A DNA stretch of 35,506 bases from Magnetococcales bacterium DCbin4 (GTDB lineage Bacteria > Pseudomonadota > Magnetococcia > Magnetococcales > UBA8363): the NCBI GenBank assembly GCA_002753735.1, contig PEAN01000041.1, forward strand, positions 1 through 35,506. Direction: 5' to 3'. Under the pieces are notes generated by a model. That model saw only the letters and a list, made by a program, of their open reading frames with translations, was not told the origin of the DNA and made no database searches. Shown here piece after piece: positions 9,108 through 17,767 of the stretch (position 1 is its first letter; each line of letters opens with the position of its first letter). Made by a program: the position numbers and the translations under genes.

Positions 9108-10880
9108 TTATCCCACCGCCAACGATTTTGGTAAAAAAATCTCGAAATCAACACCTTTTCCAGGTTCTCCCGATTCGATGATCCCTCCCCCATGACCATC
9201 GATAATTCGACGCACCAAAGCAAGTCCAAGACCCGTCCCATGATTGTTTGTTGTAAAAAAAGCATCAAAGATTTTAGTCTTGTTGGCAATGGGTATTCCC
9301 ACCCCAGTATCACAGAAATGAATCAGAACATAATCAGCACTTGAGTCCAAAAAATTTGGCAACGGACTCGGCGCATAAGACAAAATCGTAATTGTTATCT
9401 TTTTTTCTTCCTTATCAAACCAACAGGTCGAGTTCCTGACCAGTTCATCGAAACAATCGGTAAGTTTTTCAGCATCGCCCATGATCTCGACAGGACCAGA
9501 ATCAAGGTACTCAATCTTTGCCTCGATACCCATCCTTGATATGATTTTGCGAGTCTCATCGTTTAAAATGGATTGTAAATTGAGTCTGTCTATTCTTATT
9601 TCCTGGGCCTTTGTCAAAGACTTGAACTGTTCGATGATCGCCTTTGCTTTATCGATGCTTTTACGGTAATTGGCAATGATTTCATTGACCTCCTCTTTTC
9701 TGTCTTCCCGAATTCTTTTTGCAAGTGGATCCAAATCGGTTTCAATGGCAAAAATAGGATTTCCTATCTTGTGTGCAGCAGCAAAGGCAATATCCTTCCA
9801 TACCGAATCACGTTCTGCACGAACACGTCTATTTTTCTCTGATTCCAATTCATTGATCAGCGCCAACTGACGTTCCGATAATGCGATATTCTCAAGATAT
9901 AAAATTTCATACGTCTTTCTCGTTTTTGAGCCAACTTGACCTTCCTTGGAGAAATATTTATATCCAATATTGGGATATTTTCGGACCAGTGATGATAGAT
10001 AATTCTGATCCCATATGCGAGTTCTGATATTGATACCCCCCTTCATGAAGCGTCTGCTTGCGTTTGCGTCACGAGCAAGATACTTTGAGGCATCGCTGTC
10101 ACCAGGAATCATGAAAAGTATCGTAACGTTTGTATTGGCACCTTTCCGAAGAATCGAATCTAAATGGTCTGTATATCGGAAAACTCTGTGGATAAGGTAG
10201 TCAAACTCAGGAAACACCTTCGTGTCAGAACCCACGGAAACAAACCAAATTTCATTGAATTCAAAACCATCTGGATCCTTTCTTGGATATTCGGCAACCA
10301 AATCAATTTCTCTTAATTCCTTGCCCCAGTCAAGCCGACGAAATCCCATCTGTAATAAGAGTTCCTTGCAAAGATTTTCAATATCCCTTTCCGAAAGGCG
10401 ATCCCAATCAACAGAAAAAGTAACAGGGCCTTTAAAACCGTACTGACTTGGAAAAAGGCGAAATACATTAAGATATTCTATAATTTTTTGCTCAAGATCG
10501 TGAATCTCGTGTTCACTGTATCGAACCATTCTGTATTCGCGCAAAGAATGCGGCAACATCACGCTACTGATGGAAATCCCCCTGGACATGAGGAGTATTC
10601 CTTTCCCCATTGCCTGGGCCAATCCGATCATATAAACAACATCAAGATTTAAATTGCTGATGTCTGCCAGGATACAGTCAGATTGTGCCAATTCCCCGAT
10701 GAATTCATCTCTGAATGAATCTCCAGGAACAATCACATCATGGAAAAAAAAAGGAATGTATCCAGATTTTTCCAAACTTGACTGGATGGCATCAACCACT
10801 CGATTATTTGTCTCAAGGTATTGAGACGGAAGCGCCACGAAACATCTAAGATTATTTTTATAGGTGTCCTGCTCGATCAT
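9108..10880 (-). CDS. Hybrid sensor histidine kinase with deoxyribosyltransferase-like and nuclease-fold-like N-terminal domains
   Basis: The start at 10880 (590 residues) is preferred because AAGGG lies nine bases upstream; an alternative ATG is at 10901. Residues 11-100 resemble the nucleoside 2-deoxyribosyltransferase/TIR-like fold: CFVALP, SDCILADISNLNLDVVY, GLAQAMGKGILLMS. The family's usual YELG glutamate is replaced (YMIG, Ile85). Residues ~160-250 look like a PD-(D/E)xK-type segment (Glu173, Asp193 in REIDLV, Glu210-Ile-Trp212) in which the usual Lys is Trp, so it is probably inactive. A coiled region leads to an H-box with His370 (AAAHKIGNP). N box (DELVRNST), G box (DTGVGIP), F/G2 region (FFTTNNHGTGLGLAL) and the Bergerat fold are complete. 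No membrane segments, so it is cytosolic. Partner: the adjacent cyclase response regulator. The gene is AT-rich and lies between repeat copy D and the SDR gene. Confidence 0.85.
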   Translation of the reverse strand: MIEQDTYKNNLRCFVALPSQYLETNNRVVDAIQSSLEKSGYIPFFFHDVIVPGDSFRDEFIGELAQSDCILADISNLNLDVVYMIGLAQAMGKGILLMSRGISISSVMLPHSLREYRMVRYSEHEIHDLEQKIIEYLNVFRLFPSQYGFKGPVTFSVDWDRLSERDIENLCKELLLQMGFRRLDWGKELREIDLVAEYPRKDPDGFEFNEIWFVSVGSDTKVFPEFDYLIHRVFRYTDHLDSILRKGANTNVTILFMIPGDSDASKYLARDANASRRFMKGGINIRTRIWDQNYLSSLVRKYPNIGYKYFSKEGQVGSKTRKTYEILYLENIALSERQLALINELESEKNRRVRAERDSVWKDIAFAAAHKIGNPIFAIETDLDPLAKRIREDRKEEVNEIIANYRKSIDKAKAIIEQFKSLTKAQEIRIDRLNLQSILNDETRKIISRMGIEAKIEYLDSGPVEIMGDAEKLTDCFDELVRNSTCWFDKEEKKITITILSYAPSPLPNFLDSSADYVLIHFCDTGVGIPIANKTKIFDAFFTTNNHGTGLGLALVRRIIDGHGGGIIESGEPGKGVDFEIFLPKSLAVG

Positions 10881-10895
10881 GATCGGATGCCCTTC

Positions 10896-10965
10896 GGGCA
10901 AAAAGTCAAAAGCAAAACCCTGGGGGCAATCCCTTGGGACCCCTTTTATTCTTGATCATTTTATT
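10896..10965. repeat. Single-arm palindromic repeat, copy D
   Basis: AAAACCC, then TGGGGGCAATCCCTTGGGAC with a CCC-T-tract and a TTCTTGATCATTTT end. It lies between the fliI stop and the start of the AT-rich kinase operon, both on the minus strand. The G/C hairpin is intact. The T-tract reads on the + strand. Confidence 0.8.
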
Positions 10966-10978
10966 CGATACCCCAACC

Positions 10979-12337
10979 TCACCGCATCCCCTTGCCGGCG
11001 GTGTTGGGTTTGGTATTGAAGATTTGCGTCATCATCGCCAGGCTTTCGGCCATGGAACACCCCTGTCGAACCGGTTGCCGCAAAAAGGCACGGATCGGTT
11101 CGATCAGTTGGATCGACCGGTCAATGCGCGGGTTGCTCCCGGGGACATAGGCACCGATGTTGATCATGTCCTCGGCACGGACATAGGAGGCCAGGGATTC
11201 GCGTACCTGCCCCGCCCACCGGATCTGCTCCTCATCCACCAGATCGGTCATCAACCGGGAAATGGAGGCCAGGACATCCAGTGCCGGATAATGGTTGGCA
11301 GAAGCCAAATCCCGCGACAGGACGAAATGGCCGTCCAAAATACCACGAACCGCATCGACGATGGGATCCTGAAGGTCATCCCCCTCCATCAACACCGTAT
11401 ACAATCCAGTAATGCTGCCGTTGCCCTGATCCCGCCCCGCCCGCTCCAACAGCCGGGGCAGCAACATGAACGTCGAAGGGGGATAGCCACGGCTGGTTGG
11501 CGGTTCACCCCTGGCCAATCCGATTTCCCGTTGCGCCATGGCGAAACGGGTCACCGAATCCATGAGCAACAAGACATGCTTTTCCTTGGCCCGAAAATAT
11601 TCTGCAATCGCCGTCGCCAGAAAGGCGGCCCGCAACCTGAGCAAGGGTGGCTGATCCGAAGTGGCCACCACCACCACCGACCGCGACATCCCTTCGGGTC
11701 CCAAATCCTTTTCCAAAAATTCCACCACCTCCCGTCCCCGTTCCCCCACCAGACCGATGACATTGACATCCGCCTCGGTGTACCGGGCCATCATGCCCAG
11801 CAACGTGCTTTTGCCGACACCCGAACCGGAAAAAATACCGATCCGTTGCCCCCGACCCAACGTCAGCAAAGCATTGATCGCACGGATGCCGATGTCCAAA
11901 GGTTGATCGATACGGCGACGCAACATCGGATTGATGGGATCGGAATAGAGCGGCATCCATTCATGCGTATGAATGGGAGGACCGTTGTCGATGGGTTGAC
12001 CCAAAGGACCCAAAACCCGGCCCAACAGTTCAGGCCCCACCCCCACCTTTTCCGACTGGCTTTCCGAAACGATCAGACTGCCGGGATGGATCCCCTTGAG
12101 GGAACCCAACGGCATCAACAATAATGAATTATTCCGAAAACCGACCACTTCCGCCTTGAGCGGTTCCGCATCCCCATCGGGAATCACTTCGCACAGGTCA
12201 CCAATGGAAGCCGCCGGACCGGAACTTTCAATCAACAGCCCCACCACCTGTGATACCCGGCCGACACGGCGCAATCCCAGCCCCATCCTGGCACTGGTTG
12301 CATATTCATTCCATGGAATCTGACAGGATTCGATCAT
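10979..12337 (-). CDS. fliI: Flagellar export ATPase FliI
   Basis: This 452-residue protein matches the family length. Walker A GSGVGKST is at residues 171-178, followed by LVGERGREVVEF, the Walker B-type strand VLLLMDSVTRFAMAQREIGLA and the GEPPTSRGYPPS motif conserved in FliI/YscN ATPases. FliI hexamers couple ATP hydrolysis to export of flagellar type III substrates and act with FliH. The start overlaps the fliH stop by four bases (ATGA), indicating translational coupling. It is the last gene of the flagellar block, followed by repeat copy D. FliJ, which usually follows, is not present. Confidence 0.98.
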   Translation of the reverse strand: MIESCQIPWNEYATSARMGLGLRRVGRVSQVVGLLIESSGPAASIGDLCEVIPDGDAEPLKAEVVGFRNNSLLLMPLGSLKGIHPGSLIVSESQSEKVGVGPELLGRVLGPLGQPIDNGPPIHTHEWMPLYSDPINPMLRRRIDQPLDIGIRAINALLTLGRGQRIGIFSGSGVGKSTLLGMMARYTEADVNVIGLVGERGREVVEFLEKDLGPEGMSRSVVVVATSDQPPLLRLRAAFLATAIAEYFRAKEKHVLLLMDSVTRFAMAQREIGLARGEPPTSRGYPPSTFMLLPRLLERAGRDQGNGSITGLYTVLMEGDDLQDPIVDAVRGILDGHFVLSRDLASANHYPALDVLASISRLMTDLVDEEQIRWAGQVRESLASYVRAEDMINIGAYVPGSNPRIDRSIQLIEPIRAFLRQPVRQGCSMAESLAMMTQIFNTKPNTAGKGMR

Positions 12338-13251
12338 CGATCCGTCCCTTCATCGTCAGAGGAAAGCGCACCTTCGTCCACTTCCCCCTCTTGAACCGCC
12401 CGGGCCGCCTCGACCATCGCCTCAAGCCCCTGAACCGCCAACGGGGGACGTTCCCGTTCCAACGAACGGATGGCCCGGCTGGCGGCGGCATCGGCCAGGT
12501 CAACATGGGGGCCTGAACTCAATCTTTGTTGCAGAAAATGGCGAATCTGAACCTCCACCGTCTGCAATTGTTCCTCGATCAAATCTTCCAGTCCGCCAAA
12601 ATCACTCTCCATCACCACCGAACCCGGCTTGACCCCCGCATCAGGCTCGACCCGAACGCCTTGCAATTCCATGCAATCCTTGATGATCTCATGAATCTCA
12701 GGGGCAATGCGCAGCACAATCTGCCGTCGGCCCGCGGCATGCTTGAGGATGCGCCCGATCCGATGGGTGATCTGTTCCGGATGCACACTCAATTCATGCG
12801 CCAACAGTTCCCGGGTCAACATCAGACAGGTTTCGACCAAAAATCGTTCGGAAGCGGCAAAGATCCGTTCCGGCAAACCGTCCAGTGCCCGGAGCAGACT
12901 TTCCAGTTGCGGCAGGATCCGATTGATCTCCTGCTGCATTTTTTGTTCACCGATCGAAAGCCCCGCCTGTTCCGCCTCGGCATAGACTTTTTGATAGAGT
13001 TCCCGCTCCATCTCTTCCATGCGCCGACGCTGAATCTCCTCGGGGGGAATCGAAACCTTTTCCACCTTGCGTTTGATTTCGGGCAACCGCCCATTGGGCA
13101 TGTAACGGATGAAGGTTTCCCCCGCCTCCCCCTCATGCTCCTGTTGGGCCAAAAGATCGGTATACAACAAGCGACGCAGTACGTCTTCCTGGCTTTCCTC
13201 TTTTCGGATCAGTTCTCCACCTGCCGGAACCATGGCCGATCTCCCCTTCAT
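12334..13251 (-). CDS. fliH: Flagellar assembly protein FliH
   Basis: This 305-residue protein is identified by position between fliG and fliI and by composition: a charged, helical N-terminus (about 20-110, Glu/Arg/Gln-rich), then a C-terminal FliH/HrpE-like domain (about 125-235) with LTRELLAHELSVHPEQI and a DFGGLEDLIEEQL end. FliH dimers regulate and anchor FliI. An extra acidic tail of ~65 residues extends beyond the usual domain. It ends in an ATGA overlap with fliI. A second in-frame ATG at codon 7 is possible. Confidence 0.92.
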   Translation of the reverse strand: MKGRSAMVPAGGELIRKEESQEDVLRRLLYTDLLAQQEHEGEAGETFIRYMPNGRLPEIKRKVEKVSIPPEEIQRRRMEEMERELYQKVYAEAEQAGLSIGEQKMQQEINRILPQLESLLRALDGLPERIFAASERFLVETCLMLTRELLAHELSVHPEQITHRIGRILKHAAGRRQIVLRIAPEIHEIIKDCMELQGVRVEPDAGVKPGSVVMESDFGGLEDLIEEQLQTVEVQIRHFLQQRLSSGPHVDLADAAASRAIRSLERERPPLAVQGLEAMVEAARAVQEGEVDEGALSSDDEGTDR

Positions 13252-13266
13252 CCCAACACAATACGA

Positions 13267-14340
13267 TTACAAAACCACATCGTCGGAACCCTTGCCCATG
13301 ATGACGATGGCCCCTTCCGATTCCAACTTTCTGGCGATCTTGAGGATTCCCTGTTGCGAAGCTTCCACATCGGAAACCTTGACCGGTCCCATCATCTCCA
13401 AATCCTCGCGCAACATTTCCGCCGCCCGTTCCGACATGTTGAGGAAGAATTTTTCCTTGAGACGGTCGTCCGCACCCTTGAGTGCCGAAAGCAGCTCGTC
13501 GTTGGAAATTTCCCGCAGCAAGGTTTGGAAGCTCTTGTCGTCCATGAGCAGGAGGTCTTCGAACAGGAACATTTCCTTGCGAACCTCCTCGGCCAAAGGA
13601 TTGTCCTCTTCGTCAAGGTAGGCCAGAAGTTTGTCGGAAATCTCCCGGCTCATCATATTGAGCAGTTCTGCGACCTTCTTGACGCCACCGCCGCCTTCCT
13701 GGGCATAGCCGCCACGGGTCGCCCCCAGGGCATTGAGTTCCGTCAGCAACGATTCCTCGATGTCCATCAGCGCCCCGGGTGGAAGATTTCCCAGACGCGC
13801 CATGCGATAGATCACCTCCTGCTGGGTATCATGGGCCAGGAAGTCGATGACGAAGGAGGCCTGTTCGAGTTGCAGTTGCGACAAAATCAGGGCGATGCTC
13901 TGCGGATGCTCGTTGGCCAGGAAGGTCGCCACCAACGTCGGTTCCATCGCATTGAGAATTTCCCACGGCGTATTCTTGGGACCTTGTTGCAACTCCTTGA
14001 GCAATTGCCGACCCTTCTCCTTGCCCAGGGCCTTCATCACCAAATCCTTGACCTTGCCCATGCCACCACGGACATCGAACTGTTGCAGTTCAAACTTGTC
14101 GAGGAATTCCTGCCGGACCGCCTGGACCACATCCTGGGACATCACCCCCATGCGGGAGATGGTGCGGGAGATTTCACGAATTTCATCCTCCTGCAAACCT
14201 TCCATGATTTTTTTGGAATCGGCATCCGGCAACGATAATAAAAATACGGCTGCCTTTTCCTTGCCACTCAAACGGACACGTCTTGGCGTCACTTTTTTCC
14301 CCTCGGATGCCGTTCCCGGCCAAACTTGTGCTTCTGTCAT
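13267..14340 (-). CDS. fliG: Flagellar motor switch protein FliG
   Basis: This 357-residue protein has FliG N, middle and C domains. The LANEHPQSIALILSQL segment carries the conserved EHPQ motif that contacts FliM, and the C-terminal charged helix (FEDLLLMDDKSFQTLLREI) is the torque-generating surface that meets MotA. It is slightly longer than usual owing to an N-terminal ~20-residue basic extension (GKKVTPRRVRLSGKEKAA). It lies 15 bases before fliH. A tandem 19-bp repeat lies in its upstream spacer. Confidence 0.98.
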   Translation of the reverse strand: MTEAQVWPGTASEGKKVTPRRVRLSGKEKAAVFLLSLPDADSKKIMEGLQEDEIREISRTISRMGVMSQDVVQAVRQEFLDKFELQQFDVRGGMGKVKDLVMKALGKEKGRQLLKELQQGPKNTPWEILNAMEPTLVATFLANEHPQSIALILSQLQLEQASFVIDFLAHDTQQEVIYRMARLGNLPPGALMDIEESLLTELNALGATRGGYAQEGGGGVKKVAELLNMMSREISDKLLAYLDEEDNPLAEEVRKEMFLFEDLLLMDDKSFQTLLREISNDELLSALKGADDRLKEKFFLNMSERAAEMLREDLEMMGPVKVSDVEASQQGILKIARKLESEGAIVIMGKGSDDVVL

Positions 14341-14364
14341 GGCTCGTCTCTGCCTTCTACAAAA

Positions 14365-14402
14365 GATTCCTACACAATGCCCGGATTCCTACACAATACC
14401 CG
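14365..14402. repeat. Tandem 19-bp direct repeat between fliF and fliG
   Basis: GATTCCTACACAATGCCCG at 14365-14383 is followed directly by GATTCCTACACAATACCCG at 14384-14402, with one mismatch. It occupies about half of the 79-bp fliF-fliG spacer, the second-longest spacer in the flagellar operon. Confidence 0.9.
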
Positions 14403-14419
14403 CGACCCGGTGAACGGGA

Positions 14420-16072
14420 TCAGGTATCCAAGGCCAGCCAGGAGCGAATGATTTCCCTGGCATCTTCCACATGTTCGGTAATCATCTGCGAGGTTAGCTT
14501 GATGTTGCGATCGGGAACCCGCATCCGGATCGGTTGTTCCGTCGGCAACGTACCGATCCCTTCGGCCAACAGTTGTTCTTCCAGTTCCGCCACCGCAGCA
14601 GGGACGCCACTGGTGTCGGCGGTCAATTCGTTTTCCAACAGTTTCTGTACCATGGGCCGCAGGACAATGAAGAGAATCAGAAGAATGATTGCAACCAACC
14701 CCACCTGCATCCAGAACGCGGGCGATTTCCAGAAGGGGACCCCTTCTTCTTCAGAGGAGACCAGAGGTGCAAACGGAGTTTCAGAAACTTCGATGGTATC
14801 CCCACGATCATTCCGGAAACCGACCGCCTGCTCGACAATCTTTTTCAGGGCATTCATTTCGTCATCGGTCCGCTTGACATACTGCATCGGACCATCCCCC
14901 TGTTCCGGTTTTTCCATCTTGGCATCGACTAAAACCGCGATGGAAAGCCGTTTGATGGTCCCCACGGGCAGAACGGTCTTTTCCACCTTCTTGGAAATTT
15001 CATAGTTGATGGTTTCACGTTCCACATTGCGCGATTGATTGGACCCCGAGGCCCCTGATCCTGAACGATCATTGGCATCGTTGGGTCGGACACCGGGAGC
15101 ACCACTGACGCCAAATTCCCCTTTGCTCGATTCGTTGGTGAATTGTTCACTCCGGGCCACCTGGCCATCGGGATTGAATATTTCCTCCTGCCGTTCCACC
15201 CGGGACAGATCAAGGTCGGCGGTGATCCGGACAATGCTGCGGCTGATGCCGCTGGCATTGATGCCAATGATCTTGTCCAACATCGCCTGTGCCCGGTTTT
15301 CCAGCGATTTTTCCACCTGTTTCTGCATGTCCATCGATTCATCGGCAGCCAGACGGCCATCCGTTGATACACCCCGCCCCCCGGCCACCAGATTGCCCTT
15401 GTGATCCAACAAGGTGACCTGGGATTCATCGAGCCCTTCCACCGCCGCCGCCACCAGATGGACAATCCCTTCCGCCTGTTTGGGATTGAGGGGATGAACC
15501 AGTTCCATGACCACTGAAGCGGTTGCCGGACGTTCCTCCGTCACGAACAACGATTGTTTGGGCATCACCAGATGAACCCGCGCCTTGCTGACCGCCTCGA
15601 TGCTTTCGATGGTACGGGCCAATTCCCCCTGCAACGCCCGTTGATAGTTCGTCCGTTGCATGAAATCGGTCATTCCCACCAGGTTGCCCTGGTCGAATAC
15701 CTCAAATCCCAATCCCGTCCCTTTTTTCGGCAACCCCTGCGTCGCCATTTCCAAACGCAGGTCATACACCCGATCCGCCGGCACCTCGATGGAAGTGCCC
15801 CCGAGACCCAGCTGGTAGGGGACATTCATTTTATTGAGTTGCTCGACCACCCGTCCCGCCTCCGCCTCCGGCAGACTTGAGAAAAGAACCTTGTAGGAAG
15901 GTCGGGTGATGAACCAGATGACCGAAGTCAAGGCAATGACGGTTGCGATGATCGCGATGATCAAACCATTGCGGCCCCCCAAGGGGAGGTTTTCGAGAAA
16001 CCGCGTAAAAGCTTCCGCCGGGCTTTCGTTCTTTCCAGTGGTTGTGGACGCTGAGGTCGCGGATTCAGCCAT
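14420..16072 (-). CDS. fliF: Flagellar MS-ring protein FliF
   Basis: This 550-residue protein has an N-terminal membrane helix (about 36-56), the periplasmic YscJ/FliF domains with YKVLFSSLPEAEAGRVVEQL and ARVHLVMPKQSLF, and a second membrane helix (about 447-470). The cytoplasmic tail ends in AREIIRSWLALD, the FliG-binding segment. It forms the inner-membrane MS ring on which the switch and export gate assemble. The start follows a short gap after fliE with no competing upstream Met. Confidence 0.98.
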   Translation of the reverse strand: MAESATSASTTTGKNESPAEAFTRFLENLPLGGRNGLIIAIIATVIALTSVIWFITRPSYKVLFSSLPEAEAGRVVEQLNKMNVPYQLGLGGTSIEVPADRVYDLRLEMATQGLPKKGTGLGFEVFDQGNLVGMTDFMQRTNYQRALQGELARTIESIEAVSKARVHLVMPKQSLFVTEERPATASVVMELVHPLNPKQAEGIVHLVAAAVEGLDESQVTLLDHKGNLVAGGRGVSTDGRLAADESMDMQKQVEKSLENRAQAMLDKIIGINASGISRSIVRITADLDLSRVERQEEIFNPDGQVARSEQFTNESSKGEFGVSGAPGVRPNDANDRSGSGASGSNQSRNVERETINYEISKKVEKTVLPVGTIKRLSIAVLVDAKMEKPEQGDGPMQYVKRTDDEMNALKKIVEQAVGFRNDRGDTIEVSETPFAPLVSSEEEGVPFWKSPAFWMQVGLVAIILLILFIVLRPMVQKLLENELTADTSGVPAAVAELEEQLLAEGIGTLPTEQPIRMRVPDRNIKLTSQMITEHVEDAREIIRSWLALDT

Positions 16073-16156
16073 GGTTTGTCCTCTTGTTGATCATTGAGAT
16101 GGTCTCGTCCGTTTCAATATCGGGCCGGTTCAGGTTGGAAGTTCACGGATCAATCA

Positions 16157-16462
16157 TCAGACCGGCATGCTCATCACTTCACGATATACTTCCAGCCCCT
16201 TGTTGCGGACCTGGAGCAACAGTCGCATATGCAGTTCCGCCTCGGAAGAAGCGATCTGGGCCTCATGGATGCTGACCCCCGCATTCCCCAAAAGCGCCCG
16301 TTCACTCAGATCTTTGGCCCGCTTTTCCATACGGTCGGTTTCTTTGATCTGATTGCCCAGGAGGACTGAAAACTCTTCCCACGGATCACCATTTTCGGTG
16401 CCCGCCATGGAAAGGGTGGTCATACCGGGCATGGTCATGTTGCCAATCGGTTGAATGGTCAT
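16157..16462 (-). CDS. fliE: Flagellar hook-basal body protein FliE
   Basis: This 101-residue protein has FliE's usual length. The C-terminal half contains the conserved helix ELHMRLLLQVRNKGLEVYRE followed by a Met-rich end matching the typical YxEIMRMQV close. FliE links the MS ring to the proximal rod and is among the first export substrates. It lies 13 bases downstream of flgC. Three closely spaced Met codons at the N-terminus leave the exact start uncertain; GGATTTTAAACC upstream of the first ATG gives only weak support. Confidence 0.95.
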   Translation of the reverse strand: MTIQPIGNMTMPGMTTLSMAGTENGDPWEEFSVLLGNQIKETDRMEKRAKDLSERALLGNAGVSIHEAQIASSEAELHMRLLLQVRNKGLEVYREVMSMPV

Positions 16463-16475
16463 GGTTTAAAATCCT

Positions 16476-16901
16476 TTATCTGCCAATTTCCAAGGCTTTC
16501 ATCGCCATGGCTTTGGATGCGTTGAGCACGGTTACGTTGGATTCATAGGAACGACTGGCCGACATCATGTTGACCATTTCGGTCACCATGTCGATATTGG
16601 GCATGGCGACATATCCGTCGGCGTTGGCGTCGGGATGGTTGGGATCGTATTGCATCCGGGGTGGCCGTTCATCCACCTGGATGCGTTCCACCGAAACCCC
16701 GGTCGATCCCGCCACCTCTTCAAGACTCAGCATTTCCTTGAAGGGTTTGGCAGCGAAAATGGGATCTTTACGTTTATACGGTCCCCCTTCCGGAGTACGG
16801 GTGGTCTGGGCATTGGCAACGTTTTCGGCAATGATGTTCATCCGCAACCGTTGTGCTGCCAACCCCGAGGAAGTGACTTGAAACGAATTGAGAAAATCCA
16901 T
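16476..16901 (-). CDS. flgC: Flagellar basal-body rod protein FlgC
   Basis: This 141-residue protein has the rod/hook N-terminal motif SGLAAQRLRMNIIAENVANA and the C-terminal MVNMMSASRSYESNVTVLNA motif with the ALEIGR end, which is diagnostic for FlgC. It forms part of the proximal rod. It lies 36 bases after flgB. Confidence 0.98.
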   Translation of the reverse strand: MDFLNSFQVTSSGLAAQRLRMNIIAENVANAQTTRTPEGGPYKRKDPIFAAKPFKEMLSLEEVAGSTGVSVERIQVDERPPRMQYDPNHPDANADGYVAMPNIDMVTEMVNMMSASRSYESNVTVLNASKAMAMKALEIGR

Positions 16902-16937
16902 TGATCAATGGCCCCCTTGGCCGATGCGATCGTGAAC

Positions 16938-17345
16938 TCAACGCCCTTCGATGACCATGCGCAAATTTGTGATCTGACCGGTCAACGATTGTGCCGCATA
17001 GTTGTAGAGCAACTGGTTGGCCGATTGCATGGCCATCTCCTGTTCCAGATCGACACTGTTGAGGTCCCCTTTGGGGATGGGAATCTCCACCGCCTGCATC
17101 TCACCCGCAACCGGGCCATCATAGGGGATGGGCATATGTTTGTTGCTGGTACGGGCCACCGGGAGGGAACCCGGTGGCGGCAATGCCTTGGCCATCTCGT
17201 CTTCAAACTCCAGACGCATCGACTTGTAGCCCGGAGTATCGACATTGGCGATATTGGCGGCGATCAATTCCTGACGCTCATGTCTGAGGTTCAGAAGATT
17301 GGTCTTGAATGCCCCCGCGGGGCCAAGCAAACCCATTCCGGCCAT
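16938..17345 (-). CDS. flgB: Flagellar basal-body rod protein FlgB
   Basis: This 135-residue protein has the rod motif ELIAANIANVDTPGYKSMRL near the N-terminus and ANQLLYNYAAQSLTGQI plus LRMVIEGR at the end. The start at 17345 is chosen because GGAG lies seven bases upstream and it gives a normal FlgB length; an upstream in-frame ATG at 17453 would add 36 non-homologous residues. It is the first gene of the flagellar operon, so the operon promoter should lie in 17346-17767. Confidence 0.96.
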   Translation of the reverse strand: MAGMGLLGPAGAFKTNLLNLRHERQELIAANIANVDTPGYKSMRLEFEDEMAKALPPPGSLPVARTSNKHMPIPYDGPVAGEMQAVEIPIPKGDLNSVDLEQEMAMQSANQLLYNYAAQSLTGQITNLRMVIEGR

Positions 17346-17767
17346 GATTTTTCTCCATGTCAAAACGTTGGCGAAAAGCCGATCAAGCCCTTTGCGCAAC
17401 AGATAATCAAGCACGGAACATGCCAGAAACGGTTGACGAAACTGAACGATCATGAAACCTATTGAATGTCACACACCCCGGGCAAACGTGGGATCCGGAA
17501 CTCACAGCAACGGATCAACGCCTGAGCTCCTCGCCTTCGAGAGGAATGACGTGTGAACACGATATCTCCCAAAATGCGGGAGGACGACAAATAAAACAAA
17601 TTCCAAGCTGGACGCGGTTTAGACCGGGATTTGGCGCCGGTGGTCATGGCACAGGTGCACCACCCCCGAAGAGACAAAGACAACCGTGATTTAGTCTTAT
17701 AAAAAATTTTGCTCATTAAAAATGGAGATCAAAAACCTCAGCAAATCTGGGAATACCCTATGCATTG
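17346..17767. other. Intergenic region upstream of the flagellar operon
   Basis: About 420 bases with no convincing gene. It must hold the promoter for flgB onward. I looked for sigma-54 (TGGCAC-N5-TTGC) and sigma-28 (GCCGATAA) elements on the minus strand and found no good match. A GCCGATCAAG on the + strand points the wrong way. The part next to the zinc-finger gene (about 17695-17740) is AT-rich. Confidence 0.6.

Noticed and set aside
10934-12124. Long + strand ORF (396 residues) opposite fliI
   Set aside because: Antisense to fliI with artefact-like composition; its 5' end begins inside repeat copy D.
12526-14238. Long + strand ORF (570 residues) across fliG-fliH
   Set aside because: It is antisense to two clear flagellar genes, is rich in His/Gln/Arg/Leu as expected for a reverse-frame artefact, and has no recognisable domain.
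17346-17767. Sigma-54 promoter for flgB, suggested by TGGCAC near 17646
   Set aside because: The element is on the + strand, opposite to flgB, and the TGC half is misplaced.
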